Source: Lysobacteraceae bacterium (GTDB lineage: Bacteria; Pseudomonadota; Gammaproteobacteria; Nitrococcales; AK92). From it: a DNA stretch of 64,000 nt. The notes below the pieces were generated by a model, which saw nothing but the letters and a program-made list of their open reading frames with translations, had not been told where the DNA came from and did not search any database. A program made the translations under genes and the position numbers. The stretch is taken from NCBI GenBank assembly GCA_012523465.1, contig JAAYIK010000029.1, forward strand, positions 42,392 through 106,391, given 5' to 3'. Of the stretch, positions 43,083 to 51,804 are shown in pieces. The first letter of the stretch is position 1. Each line of letters starts with the position of its first letter.

Positions 43083-44480
43083 TCAGGGAAACTGGGCAAG
43101 GCGTTCGCGCGCCGCCGTCACCTGGGCGCGCACCTGCGCCGGCGCCGTGCCACCGAGGTGGTCGCGGGCGGCTACTGAACCCTCCAGGGTGAGCACAGCG
43201 AACACGTCCTCGGTGATGGCGGGCGAGAACTGCCGCAGCTCCTCCAGCGACATCTCGCTGAGATCCTTGCTCTGCTCGACACCGTAGCGCACCGCCTTGC
43301 CGACGATCTCGTGGGCGTCGCGGAACGGCACGCCCTTGCGCACCAGGTAGTCGGCAAGGTCGGTCGCCGTGGCGAAGCCCTGGCGCGCGGCCTGGTACAT
43401 GCGCGCGGCGTTCACCTGCAGGTTCGGCACCATGTCGGCGAAGGCATGCAGGGAGTCGCGCACGGTGTCGATGGTGTCGAACAGCGGCTCCTTGTCCTCC
43501 TGGTTGTCGCGGTTGTAGGCCAGCGGCTGGCCCTTCATGAGGGTGAGCAGGGCGGTGAGGTGGCCCTGCACGCGCGCCGTCTTGCCGCGCACCAGCTCCG
43601 CCACGTCCGGATTCTTCTTCTGCGGCATGATGCTGGAGCCGGTGCAGTAGCGGTCCGGTAGCTCGATGAAGCCGAGGATGGGCGAAGCCCAGAGGATCAG
43701 CTCCTCCGCCATGCGCGACAGGTGCATCATGATCATGGCGCAAGCAGCGACGAACTCGATGGCGAAGTCGCGGTCGGACACCGCGTCCAGAGAATTGCGG
43801 CTGGGCCGGTCGAAGCCCAGTTCGCGGGCGGTGAACTCGCGATCGACGGGGAAGCTGGTGCCGGCCAGCGCTGCCGAGCCCAGTGGCATCACGTTGACCC
43901 GCTTGCGGCAGTCCGCCAGCCGCTCCTGGTCGCGCACCAGCATCTCGTACCAGGCCAGCATGTGGTGGCCGAAGGTGACCGGCTGCGCCACCTGCATGTG
44001 GGTGAAGCCCGGCATGATGACGTCGGCGTGCTGCTCGGCGAGGTCCACCAGCCCGCGCTGGAAGCGGATGAGCTCGGCGGTGATGGCGTCGATGGCGTCG
44101 CGCACGTAAAGACGCACGTCGGTCGCCACCTGGTCGTTGCGAGAGCGCGCCGTGTGCAGCTTCTTGCCGGCCTCGCCGATGCGGTCGGTGAGCCGCTTCT
44201 CAATATTCATGTGCACGTCCTCGAGCTCCGGCAGCCAGGCGAAGTCGCCGCGCTCGATATCGGCCAGGATGGCTTCCAGGCCGCCGAGGATGGCCTCGAG
44301 CTCGGCGCTGCTGAGCACGCCGATCTTGTGCAGCATGCGAGCATGGGCCATGGAGCCCTGAATGTCGTGCCGGTACAGCCGGCGATCGAAGTGCTCGGAC
44401 GCCGTGAACTTTTCGACGAACTTATCCGTCGCCTCGCTGAAGCGACCGGTCCAAAGCTGGCTCGAGGTGGTATCGCCCAT
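43083..44480 (-). CDS. argH: Argininosuccinate lyase
   Basis: 465 residues from ATG 44480 (GGAG six bases upstream); in-frame ATG 44492 and TTG 44498 are alternatives. Cleaves argininosuccinate to arginine and fumarate. Signature [12 protein letters not shown] near residue 281; N-terminus [27 protein letters not shown] box at 44520-44515 (minus strand) is a probable -10. The argH / algZ divergent pair is conserved from Pseudomonas. Confidence 0.97.
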   Translation of the reverse strand: MGDTTSSQLWTGRFSEATDKFVEKFTASEHFDRRLYRHDIQGSMAHARMLHKIGVLSSAELEAILGGLEAILADIERGDFAWLPELEDVHMNIEKRLTDRIGEAGKKLHTARSRNDQVATDVRLYVRDAIDAITAELIRFQRGLVDLAEQHADVIMPGFTHMQVAQPVTFGHHMLAWYEMLVRDQERLADCRKRVNVMPLGSAALAGTSFPVDREFTARELGFDRPSRNSLDAVSDRDFAIEFVAACAMIMMHLSRMAEELILWASPILGFIELPDRYCTGSSIMPQKKNPDVAELVRGKTARVQGHLTALLTLMKGQPLAYNRDNQEDKEPLFDTIDTVRDSLHAFADMVPNLQVNAARMYQAARQGFATATDLADYLVRKGVPFRDAHEIVGKAVRYGVEQSKDLSEMSLEELRQFSPAITEDVFAVLTLEGSVAARDHLGGTAPAQVRAQVTAARERLAQFP

Positions 44481-44635
44481 CCGACTCTCCATGGACAAGT
44501 TTGGCGGGTGCCACAGTATAACAGGACCACCTTGCAGGGTGCCGCCGCAGCGTGGAAACTCGGACTGGATCCGCCGGCAGGCGGCTGCGGGCTGCCCGGG
44601 AGAGGGTGCACCGGCGAAAAGGAGAACCGCGGCTT

Positions 44636-45676
44636 GTGCGGCAAGGAACTATTTCTACCAGATTTCTACCAGATTTCTGCCAGATCGGCGCCGTCTTCGC
44701 CCTGGTGCTAAGCGGCCAGCTGCTGGCCTTCGTGCTGGCGTTGGCGGCACCGAGCGAGGCCGGCTTTTGGCAGGATCTCAGCCTGTTGTCGCTGCTGATC
44801 CAGTGGATCGTGCTGACCTGCGCTGCCCTGCTGTGCGCCGTCCGGCGCTGGCTTGGCCGGCTGTCCAACGTCGCCGCCGCCCTGCTGAGCTATCTGCTGG
44901 TGCTGCTGGTCACCGCCGTCATTAGCGAGTGCGCCTACCGGCTGCTGCACGACTTCAGCCTGGTCGAGATCGACCATGCCTTCGTCCTGCGCGCGCTGGG
45001 CATCAGCGCTATCGTGGCCGCGCTGGCGCTGCGCTACTTGTATGTCGCCCATCAATGGTGGCAGCGCCTGGAAAGCGAGACCAATGCGCGGGTGGAGGCG
45101 CTGCAAGCGCGCATCCGGCCGCATTTCCTCTTCAACAGCCTCAACACCATTGCCGCCATGATTCCCGTGGCGCCGGACAAGGCCGAGGCGGCGGTCGAGG
45201 ATCTGGCCGATTTGCTCCGGGCCAGCCTCGCCCGCAGCGGTCAACTGGTGACCTTTGCCGAGGAGCTAGCGTTGGCCAAGGGCTATGTGCGCATGGAAAG
45301 CCTGCGCCTGGATCAGCGTCTGCTGGTGCGCTGGGAGGTGGCGGCGGTGCCGGGGGACGTGCTGCTGCCGCCGCTGACGCTGCAGCCACTGCTGGAGAAC
45401 GCCGTGTATTATGGGGTGGAGCCGCGGCAGGAGCCGAGCGAGATCCGGGTGGAAGGCCGCTGCGAGCGCGGTCGGCTGGTGCTGAGCGTCACTAATCCGT
45501 TGCCGCCGGAGTCGCATGCGCAGCGGCCGGGACTGGGGATTGCCCAGGACAACATCCGCCAGCGCCTGGTCCTGGCTTTCGGCAGCGCCGCCAGCCTGAC
45601 GACCTCGACCGACGGCGGCGAGTACCGGGTGGAGCTGCGCCTGCCCTGCCGGCAAGTTGCGAGTGCCGTGCCATGA
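44636..45676 (+). CDS. algZ: AlgZ/FimS-type sensor histidine kinase
   Basis: 346 residues from GTG 44636. N-terminal conserved [16 protein letters not shown] leads into four membrane helices (to about residue 115); then the LytS/YehU-type kinase domain with [16 protein letters not shown] (phospho-acceptor His near 163), N box [14 protein letters not shown] and the G box region [13 protein letters not shown]. Partner of the LytTR regulator that overlaps its 3' end by 4 bp. Three copies of an 11-bp repeat lie at codons 6-16, so the start (GTG in this frame, TTG at 44634 in the other) depends on copy number. Confidence 0.88.
   Translation: MRQGTISTRFLPDFCQIGAVFALVLSGQLLAFVLALAAPSEAGFWQDLSLLSLLIQWIVLTCAALLCAVRRWLGRLSNVAAALLSYLLVLLVTAVISECAYRLLHDFSLVEIDHAFVLRALGISAIVAALALRYLYVAHQWWQRLESETNARVEALQARIRPHFLFNSLNTIAAMIPVAPDKAEAAVEDLADLLRASLARSGQLVTFAEELALAKGYVRMESLRLDQRLLVRWEVAAVPGDVLLPPLTLQPLLENAVYYGVEPRQEPSEIRVEGRCERGRLVLSVTNPLPPESHAQRPGLGIAQDNIRQRLVLAFGSAASLTTSTDGGEYRVELRLPCRQVASAVP
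44651..44683 (+). repeat. Three-copy 11-bp tandem repeat at the 5' end of algZ
   Basis: ATTTCTACCAG (44651-44661), an identical copy (44662-44672) and ATTTCTGCCAG (44673-44683). Eleven is not a multiple of three, so each gain or loss changes the frame between the start codon and the conserved FLPDFCQIG. With three copies GTG 44636 is in frame; with two, TTG 44634. Confidence 0.9.
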
Positions 45677-46413
45677 GAATCCTCATCGTCGACGACGAAG
45701 CGCCGGCCCGCCAGCGGCTGCGCGCGATGATCGCGACGCTGGACGGGCACCAGGTGGTGGGAGAGGCTGCCACCGGACAGGAGGCGATTGCCGCCTGCCG
45801 GCGGCTGCAGCCTGATCTGGTGCTGCTCGACATCCGCATGCCGGGCGGCGACGGTCTGCAGGCTGCCGCTGGCATCAACCAGATGGCCGAGCCGCCGGCC
45901 ATCGTTTTCGTCACCGCCTATGGCGACCACGCCCTGGCGGCCTTCGAGGCCGAGGCGGTGGACTACCTACTCAAGCCGGTGCGGCGGGAGCGATTGGCGG
46001 AGGCGCTGCAAAAGGCGCGCCGGCTGAACCGCGCCCAGCTTGCTGCGCTGCAGTTGCGGCAGCAGGACGGCGGCCAGCACCTGCTCTGCCGCCGCCGCGG
46101 CGACCTGGAACTCATCCCCATAGACGACGTGCGTTTCCTGCAGGCCGACCACAAATACGTTACGGTCAATCACCTCGGCGGTGAGGATCTGATCGAGGAC
46201 TCGCTGCGGCAGCTGGAGGAGCGGTTCGGCGACCGCTTCATCCGCATCCACCGCAATGCCCTCGTGGCCCGCCGCTACCTGGCCGGCCTGGAGCGGCGGC
46301 CGGACGGCGGCTACCAGGTGCGCATCCGCGGCTGCGACGTCCTGCTTGACGTCAGCCGCCGCCATACGGCAGCGGTGCGAGAATTCGTCAGGCGCCTGGC
46401 GGAATCGGGCTGA
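45673..46413 (+). CDS. algR: LytTR-family response regulator (AlgR-type)
   Basis: 246 residues. Receiver domain with acceptor Asp53 in LLDIRMPGGDG and KPV switch region; C-terminal LytTR DNA-binding domain (DDVRFLQADHKYVTVN, IRIHRNALVARRYLAGLERR). In Pseudomonas AlgR controls alginate and motility genes; here the regulon is unknown. Its ATG overlaps the kinase stop. Confidence 0.93.
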   Translation: MRILIVDDEAPARQRLRAMIATLDGHQVVGEAATGQEAIAACRRLQPDLVLLDIRMPGGDGLQAAAGINQMAEPPAIVFVTAYGDHALAAFEAEAVDYLLKPVRRERLAEALQKARRLNRAQLAALQLRQQDGGQHLLCRRRGDLELIPIDDVRFLQADHKYVTVNHLGGEDLIEDSLRQLEERFGDRFIRIHRNALVARRYLAGLERRPDGGYQVRIRGCDVLLDVSRRHTAAVREFVRRLAESG

Positions 46414-46461
46414 AGGCGAAAGGCGCGGGCCGGGGCGCCGGTCCTGGCCAAGGCCGGCCGC

Positions 46462-46479
46462 GCCGCCGGCAACGGCGGC
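46462..46479. terminator. GNRA hairpin between algR and the FMN reductase gene
   Basis: GCCGCCG-GCAA-CGGCGGC: seven G-C pairs closed by a GCAA tetraloop between two convergent genes. No T-run; likely a bidirectional end structure. Confidence 0.45.
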
Positions 46480-46480
46480 T

Positions 46481-47044
46481 CTACTGCCGCATGGCCTTGA
46501 GGGCGGTGGCCCACTTGTGCAGCTCGTCCAGCATGGTCACGGCGGAGTCGTCGATCAGCTCGTTCGACTGCAGCTCGCCCTGCTCGCTCAGCAGCTGCCA
46601 CACGTTGGGGATGGCCACGCCTTCCACCATCGGCATCATCTTCAGCGTGGTGACCAGCTGCTTTTCCAGCTGCACCGCCCGCAGGCCGCCGGAGACGCCG
46701 CCGTAGCTGACGAAGCCGCAGGGCTTGTAGTTCCATTCGTGATAGACGTAGTTGAGCGCGTTGACGAAGGACGGCGGCGGGCCGTAGTTGTACTCCGGCG
46801 TCACGAAGACGTAGGCGTCGGCGGCGGCCACGCTCGCTGCCCAAGCCTTGGTGTGTTCGTGCTCGTAGTTCTGCTGCCTGGGATGATGAGGCTCGTCGTA
46901 GACGGGCAGATCGAAGTCCGCCAGATCCACCAGCACGGCCTCGAATTTGCCGTGGCGGGTGGCGAAGTCGTTGAACCAGCGGCCGACGGCCGGACCGACG
47001 CGTCCTGGGCGAGTGCTGCAAATTATCGTATGGAGCTTGAGCAC
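46481..47044 (-). CDS. NADPH-dependent FMN reductase family protein
   Basis: 187 residues, flavodoxin-like fold. Phosphate-binding loop STRPGRVGPAVGRW near the N-terminus; PEYNYGPPPSFVNALNYVYHEW and SYGGVSGGLRA are typical of the chromate/azo/quinone reductase group (Lot6/ChrR-like). Probably reduces quinones or flavin using NADPH. It is inserted on the opposite strand between algR and hemC, breaking the usual algR-hemC adjacency. Confidence 0.9.
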   Translation of the reverse strand: MLKLHTIICSTRPGRVGPAVGRWFNDFATRHGKFEAVLVDLADFDLPVYDEPHHPRQQNYEHEHTKAWAASVAAADAYVFVTPEYNYGPPPSFVNALNYVYHEWNYKPCGFVSYGGVSGGLRAVQLEKQLVTTLKMMPMVEGVAIPNVWQLLSEQGELQSNELIDDSAVTMLDELHKWATALKAMRQ

Positions 47045-47086
47045 GATTCCTCCTGGTCTATGTCAGAATCAAGAATGCAAGGTTAA

Positions 47087-47108
47087 GGCGGCCGCAATAA
47101 TGGCCGCC
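47087..47108. repeat. Inverted repeat upstream of hemC
   Basis: GGCGGCC, eight bases, GGCCGCC, in the 161-bp divergent gap between the FMN reductase gene and hemC. Role unknown; possible operator or attenuator. Confidence 0.35.
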
Positions 47109-47205
47109 GCTATTCTAGCGCCGGGCGGGAACGTTGCCGTGACCTGAGCAGGGCAGGCATGCCATGCTTGTCGCGGTTTAGGTCTTTCGGCAGGCTCGAG
47201 GTGTT

Positions 47206-48135
47206 ATGTCCGACAATATCATTCGCATCGCCACCCGCAAAAGCCCGCTGGCCATGTGGCAGGCCGAGCACGTGGCCGCCGAGCTGAAGCGGCACCATTC
47301 CGGGCTCCAGGTCGAGATCGTCGGCATGAGCACCAAGGGCGACCGCATCCTGGATACGCCGCTGGCCAAGATCGGCGGCAAGGGGTTGTTCCTCAAGGAG
47401 TTGGAAGAGGGTCTGCTGGACGGCCGCGCTGACATCGCCGTGCACTCCATGAAGGACGTGCCGCCGGACCTGCCGCCGGGGTTGCTGCTGGCGGTGATCA
47501 TGGAGCGGGAAGATCCCTGCGACGCTTTCGTCTCCAACCGCTATCCCAGCATCGACGCCCTGCCGCCGGGGGCGCACGTCGGTACCGCTAGCCTGCGGCG
47601 ACAATGCCAGCTGCTGGCGCGGCGGCCGGATCTGCGGGTCGGCGTGCTGCGCGGCAATGTCAACACGCGGCTTGCCAAGCTGGATGCGGGCGAATACGAC
47701 GCCATTATTCTAGCTGCTTCGGGCTTGAAGCGGCTGGGCCTGCAAGAGCGCATCCGCGGCATTATCAGTCCCGAGGAAAGCCTACCGGCGGTCGGCCAGG
47801 GAGCGCTCGGGATCGAGTGTCGGGAGGGGGACCAGCGAGTGCTGGACCTGATCCGGCCGCTGCAGCACTGGCCATCGCAGATTCGGGTGCAGGCCGAGCG
47901 GGCCTTCAGCGGCCGGCTGCAGGGCAGCTGCCAGGTGCCGCTGGGCGCTTATGCGGTGCTCGAGGAGGGCGAGCTGTATTTGCGCGGCATGGTCGGCACG
48001 CCCGACGGCAAGACGATCATTCGCGGCGAGATTCGCGGCGCGCCGGAGCAAGCTCAGGCGCTGGGCATTAAACTTGGCGACGAGCTGCTTGCCCGAGGCG
48101 GCGATCGCATCCTGGCCGCGCTCAAGAACGGCTAG
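47206..48135 (+). CDS. hemC: Porphobilinogen deaminase (hydroxymethylbilane synthase)
   Basis: 309 residues. Polymerises four porphobilinogens into hydroxymethylbilane. [17 protein letters not shown] and the Asp-containing SMKDVP are conserved; the dipyrromethane cofactor attaches to the Cys of QGSCQVP (about residue 242). GAGGTGTT precedes ATG 47206. hemD would be expected next but is not there. Confidence 0.97.
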   Translation: MSDNIIRIATRKSPLAMWQAEHVAAELKRHHSGLQVEIVGMSTKGDRILDTPLAKIGGKGLFLKELEEGLLDGRADIAVHSMKDVPPDLPPGLLLAVIMEREDPCDAFVSNRYPSIDALPPGAHVGTASLRRQCQLLARRPDLRVGVLRGNVNTRLAKLDAGEYDAIILAASGLKRLGLQERIRGIISPEESLPAVGQGALGIECREGDQRVLDLIRPLQHWPSQIRVQAERAFSGRLQGSCQVPLGAYAVLEEGELYLRGMVGTPDGKTIIRGEIRGAPEQAQALGIKLGDELLARGGDRILAALKNG

Positions 48136-48230
48136 GCCGGTCGGCTTGCCTGCTGCCGTGGCGAGGTTTATTTCAATCTGACTGGCTGCCGACCTGATCG
48201 GGTCGGATCAAAACGAGAAACGGAAGGCCC

Positions 48231-49343
48231 ATGACCGAACCAACGGATAAGGCGCCGGAGCCGGAATCGCCAGCCCAGGAAGAGGCTGCCGCTTTGCCGG
48301 CGGTACCGGCTCCCTCCCCGGCGCGGCCGCCGCGGCAGGCCATCGCCCTGCTGGCGCTGCTGGTCGCCCTGTCGGCCTTGGCGCTGGCCGCTGCCGGCGG
48401 CTATTACCTCTGGCAGCAACAGCAGCGGTTGCTGGAGACGCAGCGAACGCTAGCGAGCCAGGACGATTTGCAGGCCCAGGTCAGCCAGCTGTCCCTGGCC
48501 GACCGCCGCCTGCGCCAGGACTTGGAGACTGTGGAGCAGGCGGCGGCAGCCGCGACCGGCGACAATGCCGAAATCCAGCAGCAGCTGGCTGAGCTGGCCG
48601 CAGCCCAGCAGCGCCTGACCGACCGCCTGGCACAGCTCGATGTGGAAACGCGGGCCCGCCAGGGCGATTGGCTGCGGGCCGAGGCGGTGTATCTGGCCCG
48701 CCTGGCCATCCTCAGGGCCGAGCTACAGCGCGACGTCGACGGTGCCCTGGCGGCGCTCAGGCTTGCTGACGAGCTGCTGAGCCGGCTCGGCAGCGGCGCC
48801 ATCGGCGAGCGGCAGGCGCTGCACCGCGCTATCAACCAGCTGGTCGCGGTCAATCTCCCCGACATCCCTGCACTGGCCGCCCGCATCGAGGAGCTGATCC
48901 AGCGTATCGACGTGCTGCCGCTGCAGCAGCAGTTGCACGAGCTAGCCGCGCCGCAGCCGGCGGCCAACCGGCAGGTCGAGCACCCAGCCTGGCGGGACAA
49001 GCTGCTGCGGGCCTGGGAGCGCTTCAAGCAGACGCTGGGGCAGCTGGTCATCGTGCAGCGGGGCCAGCCCGCCGAGCCGCTGCTAGCTCCGGAAGAGCGC
49101 TATTTCCTCCACCACAACCTGCGGCTGCAGCTGGAAGCCGCCCGCCTCGCCCTGCTGCAGAGCGAGCAGGCCATCTACCAGCGCAGCCTGGCGCGGGCAG
49201 CGGAGTGGATAGAGCGCTACTACCTCCGCGGCGAGCCGGAAGTCGACCGGATGCTGCGCGAGCTCGCCACGCTGCAGGCGGTCGAGCTCAGGCCCAAGCT
49301 GCCGGCGCTGACGCCGCTGCTGGAGCCGGTCACGGGGCACTGA
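48231..49343 (+). CDS. hemX: HemX-type uroporphyrinogen-III C-methyltransferase-like membrane protein
   Basis: 370 residues. A Pro/Ala/Glu-rich cytoplasmic N-terminus (1-33), one membrane helix (about 37-58), then a long helical periplasmic part rich in Gln, Leu and Arg with coiled-coil character. Matches the HemX family of the hemCDXY operon. The historical methyltransferase annotation is doubtful; a scaffold role in haem synthesis is more likely. It carries no HemD domain. Confidence 0.88.
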   Translation: MTEPTDKAPEPESPAQEEAAALPAVPAPSPARPPRQAIALLALLVALSALALAAAGGYYLWQQQQRLLETQRTLASQDDLQAQVSQLSLADRRLRQDLETVEQAAAAATGDNAEIQQQLAELAAAQQRLTDRLAQLDVETRARQGDWLRAEAVYLARLAILRAELQRDVDGALAALRLADELLSRLGSGAIGERQALHRAINQLVAVNLPDIPALAARIEELIQRIDVLPLQQQLHELAAPQPAANRQVEHPAWRDKLLRAWERFKQTLGQLVIVQRGQPAEPLLAPEERYFLHHNLRLQLEAARLALLQSEQAIYQRSLARAAEWIERYYLRGEPEVDRMLRELATLQAVELRPKLPALTPLLEPVTGH

Positions 49344-49345
49344 GC

Positions 49346-50611
49346 ATGCGCAAGCTGATCCTCGCACTCCTCATCCTGCTGCTCAGCGTCGCCGCGGCGT
49401 TGGTCCTGTACCGCTGGGGCGGCCTGGTCATCATCACCCTGGGTGAATGGACGCTGCAGACCAGCGTGTTGTTCTTCGTGCTGGCGCTAGTTGCTGCCCT
49501 GGCCTTGCTGCAGCTGGCGGTGGCGTTGCTGCGCGGCTTGTTCGGCGTGCCGGGACGATTGGGTCAATGGCGCCAGCAGCGCCGCGAGCGTCAGGTTCGC
49601 AACCGCCTCATCAAGGGCCTGCTCCGCCTGGCGGAAGGGCGCAGCGAGGAGGCGGAGAAGCTGCTGACTTGGAATGTCCACCTGAGCGAAGCGCCGCTGC
49701 TGCATTATCTGGGCGCCGCCATCGCCGCCCAGCGCCAAGGCGCGCACGAGCAGCGTGATGCTTATTTGGCGCAGGCGGACAAATCCAGTCCCAAGGCCAG
49801 TCTTGCGGTTGGATTGATCCAGGCCCAGCTGCAGCTGGAAGCGCGGCAGTGGGAACAGGCGCTGGCCACTTTGCACTATTTGCACGATCTCGCTCCCAAC
49901 CATCCCCGGGTGCAGGCCATGCTGCTGCGGGCCTGCGAGGCGCTGGGCGAATGGAAACGGATCGAACTTCTGCTGCCGGCGGCGCGGCGGCAGAAGGCAG
50001 TCAGCAGCGGCGAGCTCAGCAGGTTGGAATGGACGGCCGCGCTGCGGCGGCTGCAGCAGGCACAGGCGCAAGGGGCGGCCGCGGTGGAGGCGGCCTGGAA
50101 CAGCCTGGATCGGCGGCTGCGCCAGGACACGGACCTGGAAATCGTCTATGTGGACGGCCTGGCCGCCAACGGGCAGGGCGAGCAGGCGGAGCGCCTTCTG
50201 CGGACGCGCCTCAACAAGAGTTACGATCCCCGGCTGGCCCAGCGCTACGGCCAGCTGCCGCTGGCAGCTCCGGAGAAGGCATTGAGCCAGGTGGAGAAAT
50301 GGCTGCTGGAGCGGCCGGACGATCCGGTGCTGCTGCAGGCCGCAGGCCGCCTGGCACTGCAAGCGCGCCTGTGGGGCCGTGCCCGCGATTACCTGGAAGC
50401 CGCCAGCGCCCGTCAGTCCGCCCCGGATGCTTTGTACTTGCTGGGCCGCTTGCTGGAGCAGATGGGCGAGCTGGAGCCGGCGCGGGAGCGCTACCGCCAG
50501 GCCTTGGAGCGGCTCAGCGGCAACGGCGGCGCGTTGCTGCCGCTGAATAGCGCCGAGCAGCGCGCCCTGATCCAAGCCAAGGACGAGCAAAGCCGGCAGG
50601 CGAGGCCATAA
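49346..50611 (+). CDS. hemY: HemY-type TPR membrane protein
   Basis: 421 residues from ATG 49346, 2 bp after the hemX stop. Two N-terminal membrane helices (about 1-22 and 37-64) and then TPR-like helical repeats (SPKASLAVGLIQAQLQLEAR, PDALYLLGRLLEQMGELEPA). HemY of proteobacteria is thought to help late haem synthesis; it is unrelated to the protoporphyrinogen oxidase of the same name in Gram-positives. Confidence 0.9.
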   Translation: MRKLILALLILLLSVAAALVLYRWGGLVIITLGEWTLQTSVLFFVLALVAALALLQLAVALLRGLFGVPGRLGQWRQQRRERQVRNRLIKGLLRLAEGRSEEAEKLLTWNVHLSEAPLLHYLGAAIAAQRQGAHEQRDAYLAQADKSSPKASLAVGLIQAQLQLEARQWEQALATLHYLHDLAPNHPRVQAMLLRACEALGEWKRIELLLPAARRQKAVSSGELSRLEWTAALRRLQQAQAQGAAAVEAAWNSLDRRLRQDTDLEIVYVDGLAANGQGEQAERLLRTRLNKSYDPRLAQRYGQLPLAAPEKALSQVEKWLLERPDDPVLLQAAGRLALQARLWGRARDYLEAASARQSAPDALYLLGRLLEQMGELEPARERYRQALERLSGNGGALLPLNSAEQRALIQAKDEQSRQARP

Positions 50612-50707
50612 CGGTCCTCGTGCCTTCAGTGACGCGGCCGGGCCGTCCGGAACGGCAGCTTTCTTCGTCGCCGCCGGGAGTCGCGGCGCCAGCGCACCCA
50701 GGCCGCT

Positions 50708-50734
50708 GGGCCGTCAGCTGAAGCTGGACGGCCC
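50708..50734. terminator. Hairpin between convergent hemY and quinone oxidoreductase genes
   Basis: GGGCCGTC / GACGGCCC stem (8 bp) extended by an inner AGC-TGAA-GCT hairpin with one bulged G. No T-run. Likely shared 3' end structure in the 144-bp gap. Confidence 0.5.
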
Positions 50735-50755
50735 GATGGCACCGCTGGCGGCGGT

Positions 50756-51733
50756 TCAGGGCAGCAGCACCGTGGAGCCGGTGGTGCGCCGCTCTTCCAG
50801 TGCTTGCTGGGCGGCGGCCGCCTCCTTGAGCGGGAAGCGTTGGCCGATGTCGATGCGAACCTTGCCGCTGCCCACCACCTCGAACAGCTCCTCGGCCGTC
50901 GCCACCAGGTCCTCGCGGGTCGCAGTGTAGGTGAACAGCGTGGGCCGGGTGAGGAACAGGCAGCCCTTCTGCGCCAGTATTCCCACGTCGAAGGGCGGGA
51001 TCTTGCCGGAGGACTGACCGAAGCTGACCATCATCCCCAGCGGCCGCAGGCAGTCCAGCGACTTCATGAAAGTGTCGGCGCCCACCGAGTCGTAGACGAC
51101 ATCGACCCCGCGGCCGTCTGTAATTTCGCGCACCCGGGCGACGAAATCCTCGCGGCTGTAGACGATGACGTGGTCGCAGCCCAGCTGGCGCACTTCCTCG
51201 GCCTTCTCGTCGCTGCCGACGGTGCCGATCACGCGGGCGCCCAGCAGCTTGGCCCACTGGCAGACGATCTTGCCGACGCCGCCGGCGGCGGCATGAATGA
51301 GGATGGTGTCGCCCGCCTCGACCCGATAGGTACGGCGCAGCAGGTATTGGGCCGTCATGCCCTTGAGCATCATGGCCGCGGCGGTGGCGTCGTCGATATT
51401 GTCCGGGAGGTGCACGACCCGGTCGGCGGCCACTAGGCGTTGCTCGCTGTAAGCACCCAGGCTGGCGCTGCCGTAGGCGACCCGGTCGCCGGGCTTGAAG
51501 CCTTCGACGCCCTCGCCCACTTCCTCGACCACGCCGGCAGCTTCGGAGCCGGGCGTGAACGGTAGGCCGGGTGGCTGGTATAGGCCGGTGCGGTAGTAGA
51601 TGTCAATGAAGTTGAGACCGACGGCGGTATGGCGAATCCGCAGTTCGCCGGGGCCGGGTGCGGGCACCTCGACCGGCTCCCAGCGCAGGACCTCTGGTCC
51701 ACCGTGCTCATGGATGCGTATGGCGTGCGGCAT
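50756..51733 (-). CDS. NADPH:quinone oxidoreductase, zinc-independent MDR family
   Basis: 325 residues. Medium-chain dehydrogenase fold without zinc ligands: RIHEHGGPEVLRWEPVEVPAPGPGE at the N-terminus (split here as RIHEHGGPEVLRW), PGSEAAGVVEEVGEGV, and the nucleotide loop HAAAGGVGKIVCQWAKLLGA. Closely resembles QorA. Reduces quinones one electron at a time or acts on enones. It follows the TonB receptor on the same strand but with a 71-bp gap. Confidence 0.93.
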   Translation of the reverse strand: MPHAIRIHEHGGPEVLRWEPVEVPAPGPGELRIRHTAVGLNFIDIYYRTGLYQPPGLPFTPGSEAAGVVEEVGEGVEGFKPGDRVAYGSASLGAYSEQRLVAADRVVHLPDNIDDATAAAMMLKGMTAQYLLRRTYRVEAGDTILIHAAAGGVGKIVCQWAKLLGARVIGTVGSDEKAEEVRQLGCDHVIVYSREDFVARVREITDGRGVDVVYDSVGADTFMKSLDCLRPLGMMVSFGQSSGKIPPFDVGILAQKGCLFLTRPTLFTYTATREDLVATAEELFEVVGSGKVRIDIGQRFPLKEAAAAQQALEERRTTGSTVLLP

Positions 51734-51804
51734 GTTCTCCCTCCTTCAGAATGCGATCTCAGGCAAGCCTAGCGGATTTCCGCGCGGCGGGAAAAAGGCG
51801 GGGC

